DNA of 64,000 nt from Mytilus edulis (lineage: Eukaryota > Mollusca > Bivalvia > Mytilida > Mytilidae): contig NC_092351.1 in the NCBI RefSeq assembly GCF_963676685.1, positions 38,058,733-38,122,732 of the forward strand. Reading direction: 5' to 3'. Shown here piece after piece: positions 28,301-40,300 of the stretch. Position numbers and translations under genes: made by a program. The notes below the pieces were generated by a model that ran no database searches, was not told the origin of the DNA, and saw only the letters and a list, made by a program, of their open reading frames with translations. Within the stretch, counting starts at the first letter, position 1, and every line of letters begins with the position of its first letter.

Positions 28301-31300
28301 TTTTAGCGGAATATTACCTTCTGAATTAGATTGAACACAACATTGTAGTTTTTTTTTAAATGAATTTCCACTTCGCAATTGATTTAGCCAGTTAAATGGT
28401 GTGCCCTGATTTGAGCGTCATTGGTTTATCTAATGTAGGCATGCCCGTTTGGTGAACTATTTTGGTATTATTGTTCAGGTTTGAACTGTGAAGTATTGAT
28501 TATCACAAGAGGTATTGTCAAGAAAGTATAAAAAAAAATTGACAACAGTTAGAAAATATATTATATCTCTTAATCAAAAGTTTGAAAATACTTATGCAGA
28601 ATTTTTATTAAAGGTGACTCTTTATATACGTTCATTTACGGTTAGCCTTTAAACGATTTATAATGCTACCACTTAAAAGCCCGTTTTAATGATGTTAATT
28701 CAAACATTTCACCATCATTTTGTGTAATCAAAATTACATGTATGACAGATCACAGTTGTATGCAAGACCTTATACATATCTGTGACATGGCCCCTTTACA
28801 ATGAATTGATGAAAACAAAATAGAAACATATGCTTGATGAAACGACATTACCTATCCATACATGACCTCGAAGTAGACAAGTTCTAAAAACGTTCCTGTA
28901 TTATGTTTAGGCCAGATATATGATTACCAAGCCTGGCATGCTTTACGTAAGCTATCATGAAGGAAAAAAATAGCAATGGAATTATATTTATCAAGGACAT
29001 TACATTTCGACCAACCATTTTCCGAAAATCATTTAACATCAAATATGTACTTAAACCTTACATTGCATGAGACCTAAACAATGTGAAGAGTTGTATGATC
29101 AAAGTGGACCGCAAAAGTGATAACCTTATTCATTATGTAGTCAAGTTAGGAGCCTGTAATTCGGTAGATGTTGTTTTTTGCTGTATATAATATTTGATGA
29201 TGGTTTTTTGTTTTGTTTTGCATAAATCAAGCCTTTTGTTTTAAGTTCTGACACCTATCATTTTGTGGACCTTTATGCTTGCTGTTTCGTGTGAACCAAG
29301 GCTCCATGTTATGTTGAAGACCGTACATTGACCTATCATTGTTTACTTCTTGTACATTTTGACTTTGACTTTTTCTCATTAGCACTCATACCACATCTTC
29401 TTATTTATAATAAATTTATGATGTTAGTTATCAAAATTATTTAAAGATTTTATTTTCTTGTCTGCATGCATGGTAAATTATTAATTATTAATTATTAATG
29501 TTGTACAAGTCAACATTGAACAAATAACAGTTTGTTTTGTACAGATTGTGTCGACCCAGTAACAGTATATGATAACTCGGTAATAGAACATGGAACATCA
29601 TGGGCTGTTGGTAACAACATAACAATGGCGTGTATGGACGGATTTACATTACTTGGAGACAATATTCTAAAATGTACTAACGACTCAATATGGTCAAAGG
29701 ATGTGTTTTCTTGTGCTGCAGGTAAGTTTCAGGACACATAATTTAATGTCATTCGTCAAATTTATGGTCCTGTTATTGATTATTTGATGCGTACGCATGC
29801 ACTTTAAAAAGACAATTAAATTAGACACAATGTCGAAAAAAGAAGTTAAAGAATGTGTTCTTACCTGGAAAATGTGTTTAAATTGACCTATAATGGTTTA
29901 TTTTTATAAATTGTGACTTGGATGGAGTGATGTCTCATTGACACTCATACCAGATCTTCCTATATATATTATAACATTTATTTTGACGCTTGACGATGAA
30001 TGTAAAATATGAGACACTTCTCTGTCTACTCGCCCGGTCTCGCTAATTTTTGGCGTGCATCCAACTCACATAAGTTTTTTTGATTACCGTGACTTCTCTC
30101 TTTCTATTCGATTTATGAGATTTCATCATCGGTAAACTACTGACGACTTAATTCAATTATTCCAAGATAAAATGATATATTCTTTTTCAAAATAAAAGGC
30201 AAACTCGACAGTAGATGGTTTGTTGAAACCTTGTTTTTCTCTCGCCTGTTTGAGCAGCAAATAAATTCAGAATGAATGTAAAAAGGTTTGAGAATCGACA
30301 ACGACTGTTATACAATACGCTTATCAAGGATACTTGTCTCACAGTTTATTACGCCAGTTGCGCATTTTGTCTATAGAGTCCAAAAGCAAACTGTTAATCG
30401 AATGGAAAAGAAGAAGAAAAAGATCAACTTAAGGCTAGCATATCAAATAGAGGCACGATACAGGATGAGACAGCCATAAGACAGGAATGAGACAAGCATG
30501 AGACAGGCATGAGACAGGCATAAACCAGGATTATCTTTTGGATATTAATGCGTTTGTTTGCTGCCTTACCGATGTTTAAACACACATCTATTTGATTGAT
30601 ATAATTTATAGAAAAAAACCAGTGTGACTGTTGAGGTTTTAACAAACACTACAGAATCGTTATGTTCATAAATGTATCACAATAAATAGAAAACTGAGGT
30701 ATAAATCCTCATTTATGCACGATCTAAGCAACATTTGGCACATCTTTTTATGTTGTGTTTCAATGCTTATTAAATTGACTAAAATTACAAACTCTGTTGA
30801 TTTAAGATGAACGTCACTGATGTATCTCATGTAGACACACACGTCTCGAGTACTCAGTCTAAAATCATTGCACGGTTTGTTTCCTCTGATTTGTTGAAAT
30901 TGCATAGTTGTTGAACTATCTGAAATAACAACTGTATTGTACATAGAGTGATACGGATTTATGTATAAGAAAATGAGAGTTTCAATAATCGCAATAATCA
31001 GATTAAAGTCTCCTGCATTCCAGAATATTGTCATTTAAAACATACTTATTAAACCATATAATAAAAATGAAAATGTCGAATGAACTGTTTTCGTAAATAC
31101 ATGTAATTTTACTGTTTTTAGATTGTACAGATCCTACTCCAGCTGTTCAATATTCAGAGGTGATAAATCCATCTGGCCTGTCAACTTTCCCTGTAGATGA
31201 TGAATACTCTCTCACGTGCAAAACTGGATATAGTGTCAATGGAAAGTCTGTTATGACGTGTTACACAAATTCTACTTGGTCACAACCACAGTTTTCATGC

Positions 31301-34300
31301 GTTCCAGGTAATAAAGTCCAGTTAAGTTAAAAATATTAAAAAAACGTTGAAATAGTTTGATATAATAGTAAAATGTACCATGAAATAGTAAGAGAAACAT
31401 TTAATTAATCCTATTCGAGAGGCAGAAAATTCAATAGATATATTTTGAAGACGTTGAATTTCAAGGGGCACTTAATATAGTTTTATTTTTTTAACTGGCT
31501 TTTCAAATGAATAAAAGTAAAACAATTATGTTATATTTTCTGCATTTTTTCCCACACAAATACGATTTTTCTACTCAGTTGTACTAAAAGGCTGCCTGGT
31601 TTATTTTTTGTCAGTATATTCTCAGACTTAAGGAATCAATGTTGAGTTTTTGTGTTCTATTGTTTGTCTGTTTGTCTTTTGTTTTGCCATGGCCTTGTCA
31701 GTTTATTTTCGATTTATGAGTTTGAATGTCATTTTGATATCTTTTGCCTCTCTTTTACTTCATCTTCATTACCGTTTTCGCTTGTCATTGCTTTTCGTTA
31801 TTTCCTAAGTTTTACCGCTTGTATCGTACATTAAAAATTGATATACGCGATTCGAAAACCAATTACATACTCTTGCCTCTAATGTATGACTGAATTAAAA
31901 ATGTGAATACTGCATTTCCATTCCAGGTTGTGGAGACCCAAGGAAAGATATACCACATTCAGTCATACTTAATTATACGGAGGGTAAACCTTTTGATGCA
32001 GGGATTGATTTAGTAATGGCATGTAAGACGTCAACGACACAAGTGGGCGAAGAAACAGTTGTTTGTTTAACGGATAAAACATGGAATAAAACCCTAAAAT
32101 GTATTCCAGGTATTTGTCTAATGCAACTTTATTTTGAAAAATAGATTTGATATTTCAATCATCATTTCTAACGTTCAGATATTATTTAGTAATGCTAAAT
32201 ACGGATTTTTTGTGTTATTAAAATTTGCTGTTCCAAAATGTTAGAAATTATTATAAATTAAAGAATGTATCTTCCTCATGCAAAGCTCTGATTCCTTTTC
32301 ACGGATTTGGCTATACTTTTTTGACCTTTTGGATAATAGCTCTTCATCTTTTAGATAAGCTTTGGATTTCAAGTATTTTGGCCACGGGCATCACTGAAGA
32401 GACATGTATTGTCGAAATGCGCAGCTGGTGCAGGAAAATTGGTACCGTTAATGTTATTTGAACATTAGTATTTTAAATTCATTCGGGCTATATGTTTCAG
32501 TGCTATATCCTTGTTTATATTAAAGTAAAATTGAGAATGGAAATGGGGAATGTGTCAAAGAGACAACAACCCGACCAAATAAAAAAACAAGTGTTCATCG
32601 ATGATAATATGTCGTTTTGTTGTTTGGTACCCGATATCAATCCCAAAGCTACAAGATTCACCAAGCATAAACATATCAAAACTTCATTTAAGATGCAATT
32701 CAAGACAACATTTGCATAGAATCTACGAATTTCAAAATCAGTATTGATAAACAATTGCAATGCCTACACTCCGTATTTTAAACTAAGAAATTGTCAAACT
32801 TTAATTGATAAGAGATTGTAATACCTGATATATCCATTTCATATACATGTTGGTTTTATTTTTAAATTTCTGTGTAGATTTATTTTAATTATCACATAAG
32901 GATCTTTTTTCATTCATCATTTGACAAATTTACGATGCAGTTTTCACTCACAGTTTCGATTATCTATGTGTAGTATTATTATCGTAATGAAATACTACAT
33001 GTACTAGTAGTGCTTGTTTAATCCTTAGTTTGCTGTACAGTTGGTAAGGGCCTGTCGTTTTTCTTTGTATTTTTACTAATTTTGTTTATTAAAATCACAG
33101 TCTGCCTTTAACAATTACAATGTCTATACCTTTGAACAAGTTTTAAACGTAGGTTCAAACTTATTCTCAATATCATTTAGCTATATATTTATTGAGAAAA
33201 GAAAAGTAATGATCATATGTGAACTCTGAATTGTATTCATTTTAAGATAACTTCTACTTTTGTAGATTGCAGTGATCCAAGATTAGAAGTAGAGGTAGAA
33301 AATGCGACGTTAACAGGTTTTAAAACTGGTTCAACAACAGCTTACAAATCGCAATATAAGTTCAGATGTAATTTGAAATACAGAATGATTGGCAACAGTT
33401 ATATAGTCTGTCTTGAAAATTCTACTTGGTCCCAACCTCAGTTTTATTGTGAACGTAAGTAATTATAAAACTCCATTTCAAACAAAATAATGTTTCTGAC
33501 AGGAAACCAATATTCGTTGAAATGTGGTCTGTTTTGTAGATAAAGTAAAAATAAGATTTACTGGCAATTTGCATCATATATCAATGTAAGAACTGCGACT
33601 AGACAGAAAATATGTCTTGTTTTAATGTAAAAAGTAAAATCACAAAAACACTGAACTCAGAGGAAAATCAATTCGGAAAGTCCATAATCACATGGCAAAA
33701 TCAAAAAACAAAACGCATCAAAACGAATGGACAAGAACTGTCATATTCCTGACTTGGTACAGGCATTTTCAAATAGAAAATGGTGGATTGAACCTGGTTT
33801 TACAGCTAGCTAAACCTCTCACTTGTATGACAGTCGCATCAAATTCCATTATATTGTCACCGATGCGTGAACAAAACAAACAGACACAACAGGTAAAAAT
33901 GTCAAAAATAGGGGTACAGCAGTCAACATTGTGGTATCATCTTAATCACTATAAAAACAACAAATGTAACGAAGAAGCACAAAAAGGCATACATCAAATT
34001 AGCATCCTCATTTTGATTATATTATACGATTTTATCTGTCTGTGTAAAATGCACCCATCAAGGAAGGAGGGTTTTGAGTACTGATGTAAAATTGCGCGTT
34101 TGAAATTCGCACAGGTAGACATGAAATAATTTTGTCGTTCAAAACATGACGGGATGTATAAATACAGTGACTCAAAATAGATATAACAAAAACTGACTTA
34201 ACAGTTAAAGTAATAATAATAAATAAAATAATAGTGTGGTTCAAAGTATGACGGGATACATAAGTACAGAGTCACGTCAGATGTATATCACAAAAAAAGT

Positions 34301-37300
34301 TGGGTTAACAGTAAAAGTAATATCAATAAATAAAATAATTTTGTCATTCAAAGTATGACAAGATACATAGGTACAGAGTCACATAATAAAATAATTTTGT
34401 CGTTCAAAGTATGATGGGATGCATAAGCACAGAGTTACGTCAAAAGGATATCTCAAAAACAGACTTAACAGTAAAAGTAATATTAATAAAGACAAATAAA
34501 AGAATAATATAACACGTTATTAAGATGATAAACAATGTCAGTACGCAAAATCTATACTTCAAGACCATCGTGTATTATTTGTGAAGTTGATACGGAATAT
34601 TTATCAACAAGTTTTGGGTACCTTCCGATGAACTTTTTTAGAAAAAGGACGAGACGTTCTTTGACATACCCCTGGTTCATCAACTTTCTGCGCAGACACT
34701 GGTGACGTTTTACAAAGTCTGAGTAGGAGCTGCAAGCTCTTGAATACCGAATAAGTTGGGAAAAGTATATTCCATATGCAGGTGAAGTTGGTATATTGCT
34801 ACTAAGATGGGGGAAATTGATAATTTCAAAATCAAAATCGTCTCGTTTGTCATAGATTCTGGTACAAGATGACTGTGTATGTCAAATTCGAGGTATAAGT
34901 CTAAAAATGAGGCGGAGGAAGCCGTGTCTGTTGTCTCTTTAATTTCTAGTTCTTGTAGATATATTAATGAAACCCAATCAGAAAAGTTCGGATTGTTAAT
35001 GGTTAGAACATCATCAATATATCTGAAAGTGAAATTAAATAACCTGGCTTCTTTGATCTTCTTGTTTTTGACAAGTATCTGAAGGAACTCCGTTTCATAT
35101 GAAAACAAGAAGAGGTCAGCAAGGAGAGGCGCGCAGTTAGTTCCCATAGGAATGCCGACAATTTGTTGAAAAAGTCTACCTCCAAACTCAACAAATATGT
35201 TGTCGATAAGAAACTCCAGCATACTGACCACTTGTTCTTTTGTGTAGCATGTTTTACCTTTTTGTTTGTCACTATTAACGAAATATGCCTTATGAAATCC
35301 CAAAGTAATAAATTTATAGCGTATGCTACCATTTTTATGATGAAAGGCATTGTGGATTATTTCATTTAGGCGATTTTTTAATTTCACATGAGGAATGGTG
35401 GTATACAGGGTTGAAAAATCAAAAGTTTTGATAGAACTTGCATTGCAAAGACATAATTCTTAAATGTTTAACCAAATTCAATAAACATATTATGCATGTT
35501 CCGATAAAGTTTGTTGAAAATGATTTTTGTTGTAACAGAAAGCTTTTTGACTAGTTTGTCCATCCATACACTTTCTGTTTCCTAGGCCGAATATAAAATC
35601 ATTTAAAATCCATTACTTTGAACAAATTTTTAATTTGGCTTCTCTAGGATGTAAATATCAACGCAACAGTTCTACAAAAATCGTTTGATATCAATGTTTA
35701 CTTCTTTTTCATCTTGAATAAATGGACTAAAGATTGAAGGCCATGTTTTAGATCTTTTTTTAAACATTAAACTTAAATTCACAAGTAATTTCTTTTTAGT
35801 CTATTTGTCACTTATTCTTCAATCATGACATTCACGTTGTAAATTTTCTATACAAGATGGCCATTTCGACAATTTTCAGTATTTATTTCGCATCTTCGAT
35901 CTGAGAGTACTCGCAGTAACTAAAAGCTAGTTCAAAGCCAATAACAACTAATTAAAAGATAATTTATTTAAAACTAAACTAAAGTGGACATTCCGACGAC
36001 CATTGAAAATAAAATGTTTGCTTCATATTTGGATATTTTTATTATTTTGACAAATATTGGTAACTTCAAACTAGGATCTATGAAAAACGTGACCATTTCA
36101 GCTTTTCCATTGTCACAGTGGCGAAAGATACAAAGATGATATTCCAATTTACAAGTCGAAAACAAACTGACAAAGCCATGAAAAAAAGCGGAAAACGACA
36201 AAATCAAAAACAGTAAATAAAACACAACAAAGAAAATAAGACTAAGCAACACGAAACCACCAAAACCCGGGGCGATCTCAAAATGCTCAGGAAGGGTAAG
36301 CAGTTCTTTCTTTACACGTGGCACCCGTCTCGTGCTGTTCATGTTAAAAATAATCCGGTGATAAGTCTAACTTGACCTCTTGTTTCCCAACATGAAAATA
36401 CCATCAGTACAATTGTTCAGCGTTTACAGATCTCAATACTTACCCTTACACACGAGCATATTCATATAAAACAGACTTAACTGCAAGAGAATATTCCTGA
36501 CAAAAGAACTGCATCCTTATGTTTTTGAGGAAGAACGACTCAAATTGGCACTTGCAAGGATTGCAACCAACTTCATGAAATATTTGACTGAGATATGTTT
36601 GGGTCGCAAATACATATATAAAGATAACATAAAAGTCGACTACAGTGGTCATTTGTCGATTGGGTGACTTTATTTCTGAGAGTTGATTATCATTATTAGT
36701 TGTGCTTATGACGCAGGAGATGCATGTCTCTCTCAGTTTGGATTCAATTTCATCTCTTCTTGTATATTTTTATTTCGATCTTTTTTATATTTTTTATGGA
36801 TTTGAACATCGGTTTCCTAATTGTGCTCTTCTTTGCGAAGCCCCATTTCCATTATTTCTTAATTCTAGTATAGGAATATATACTATAATTGTACATTCGA
36901 TGTGTACATGCTGTATGTGTTTATAGGAATACCCATATAAGGCACGCTCAAGGTTAAAAGTTGGAAATCAGACAGATTGAAAATCATTTGAAGAATAAAA
37001 CTAGTGTGAATAGAACAAAAAAACAAGTCTAGGAACAACGATGATTAGAATAAAAGCCAATTTCTCAGTTGATGAACATAAAATTGAGAATGGAAATTGG
37101 GAATGTGTCAAAGAGACAACAACCGGACCAAATAAAAAACAACAGCAGAGGGTCACCAACGGGTCTTCAATGTAGCGAGAAATTCCCGCACCCGGAGGCG
37201 TCCTTCAGCTGGCCCCTAAACAAATATATACTAGTCCAGTGATAAAGAACGCCATACTAATTTCCAAATTGTACACAAGAAACTAAAATTAAAATAATAC

Positions 37301-40300
37301 AAGACTAACAAAGGCCAGAGGCTCCTGACTTGGGACAGGCGCAAAAATGCGGCGGGGTTAAACATGTTTGTGAGATCTCAACCCTCCCCCTATACCTCTA
37401 ACCAATGTAGAAAAGTAAACGCATAACAATACGCACATTAAAATTCAGTTCAAGAGAAGTCCGAGTCTGATGTCAGAAGATGTAACTAAAGAAAATAAAC
37501 AAAATGACAATAATACATATATAACAACAGACTACTAGCAGTTAACTGACATGCCAGCTCCAGACTTCAATTAAACTGACTGAAAGATTATGATTTCATC
37601 ATATGAACATCAGGCACAATCCTTCCCGTTAGGGGTTTAGTATCATACCATCATAACATATATGAGAAGAACATAACCCGTGTCATGCCAACAACTGTTT
37701 TTAGAATAAATGTGTTTAGTTCCGATGCAAAGACCTTATCAGTGACTCAATATTAACGCCAAAATATGCAATCTTTAATGACTTGACAACAGTATCGTAA
37801 TTATATCCCTTCTTAATAAGTCTATTCAAAGGTTTTGTAAGTTTCTGAGGTGAATACTGACACCTTTGTGCTTTATAAAGAATATTTCCATAAAAAATTG
37901 GATGTGAAATACCTGAACGTATTAGAAGTCTGCATGTAGAGCTATATTTACGAATGATGTCTTTATACCGATCATAAAATTTAGTAAATGTTTTGACTAG
38001 TTTGTGATATCGAAAACCCTGGTGTAATAATTTTTCAGTAATACATAAATTTCTCTCGTTAAAATCTAAAACATTGTTACATACACGAGCGAATCGTACA
38101 AGTTGAGATATATAAACACCGTAAGATGGTGACAAGGGAACGTCACCATCTAAAAACGGATAATTAACGATAGGAAATGAAAAATCATCCCTTTTATCAT
38201 AATCTGACGATATACGGAATCCCCAAAGCGAACAAAAATGTTATCTAGTAAAAATTCAAGGGCATATATAGTATCAAAGCATGTCCAATTAACATAGTTT
38301 TTTTTGTTTATTGCTATTAAAAAATGACCTAAAAGAGTTTGAACATATATATTCACATTCTGATTTTTTGAATGCCCATTTAATTAGGTGTGTGAATTTT
38401 TTCTTAATGAGAATGTGAGGCAATGTGGTATACAGGGTAGAAAAAATCAAAACTTTGAACAGATTCAAAATCACCAATATAAGCATGCAATTTATCAAGT
38501 ACTTCCAACGAGTTCTTGACACTCCAAAAGTAATTTATTCCACTATTTTCGAAGGCCTTATTTGAACAATTTATTATCAGGTTTTTAATTGTACCAAGTG
38601 TGCTGGTAAGAAGAATAGACAATTTAGTAGTTGAACAATGGCTTGAAGACGAAATAAATCTATATTTGTAAGGGGTTTTGTGTAGCTTCGGAAGCCAATA
38701 CATAGTTGGGACTTTCATTGTATTTGGCTCTGCTTGTAAAGCGGTGGCTAAAAGTTTATGTTTGTTACAGATTTCGTTTTCTGAAAATGGAGTAAGTTGG
38801 AATGTTGGTGAATTGGTGATTTCCTTTTTCAGAACCTCAATGTAAAATTTACGTCAAACAATAATAATATTATTAGCAGCTTTATCGGCCGGGACAAAAA
38901 CAAATTCCTTGGCTAGTTCTTTTAGTTTATGTTTGATACGAGAAATAGGTTTATTGTGGTTATTGTTTATAGTAAAATGTTCTTTAAAATGTTGAATACG
39001 TATAACTATCTTCAGTACTGAATTAAAAAAAGAGTCCAAAGATTTTTTGTCAGCTTTTTCCCGTTTTATCCATTTCATACAGTAAGTATGGAGTGAGTCG
39101 TGGATGATATTACGACACTCATTCCAATTAATAATTGACGGGGGACGATATTTAGGTCCTTTACTGAGAAATGATTTTAACTCTTGGTCTTGAACGATGT
39201 TAAGATCTCCTGTTATAACATGGGAAATGGGTCCATAAATATATTCGGAATAGTTGATTTGTAGATAAAATTCATCTTATATAAAGTTGATACCGAATCA
39301 ATTATTACTTGTTGGAAGTAAACAATCCCGATTTAAAAAAAGGACCTTGTTGTAATTCTTGATCGACCATATAACAGCAATGGCTCATTCATTTTTAGCA
39401 GTTTTGAGGTCATTAGAAGAAACCTCAAATAAAAAAAAAATAATGCATACGTTTTTTTTATAACTCAATGGATAGTTTTCATTATAAAACTTATGTACAT
39501 ATACTTTTTTCTGAAGAAAATTCTTTAATTTATTCATATTTAGAAGAAGTTTACTTTATTTTAATTGCTTCCTTCTCAGTGTGACCCATCTCGTAAAAAT
39601 CCGGTGATCACAATACGCATGGATGTCCTTAAAATAAACTATTATCTGAATTTACATTTAACATGTAAATTCAGATAAAAGTTTATTGTAAGGACATCCA
39701 TGCGTATTGTGATGCTCAATTTCCATGCTTTTTTGTTGATTTTTGTCGATTGTTGACAAACAGGTGACAATCGTTAAACTTCGGCTTCAAAACACGAACT
39801 TTAATTACCTGCCATATTTTCACAACAACACTAACCGATTGAAAAAAAATTAACGACTATACGAAATTTACACGAAAAAAATGATAAATTTGTGCACAGA
39901 AGACTAAGTTTATGATGTTTGTATGCATTGGTTCAAGAATTGGAAGAATATTATTTTTCACCGGTCACTCGTTTCTTATGACTTTAAATAAATAAAGACG
40001 ATATAACGAAATAAGTGTATTGAACTTTCTATTTACATGTAAATCAGATGAATAAGCATAGACTTCAAGGTGACACACTCTCTTATTACTCTGACGTTTC
40101 AGAAATTGTTTAATGAAACGTACTTAGCAACATATTTTATGATTTATTCAAGCTTGTAAATGCCCATGCAGAAGAGTTGGTGTACCAAGATATACAGAGG
40201 TAACACCTGAAGTTGTTAACCAAATACAGGTAGAAACAAGTCTCGACCTTGCAGTGAATGAAAAAATTCTTTCAGCGTACATCCGATTGAAAACAAGTGT

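Noticed and set aside
35974-36342. 122-codon minus-strand frame with hydrophobic stretch
   Set aside because: Its hydrophobic half is the translation of a family A repeat, which gives similar strings at 2254, 31652 and 41770.
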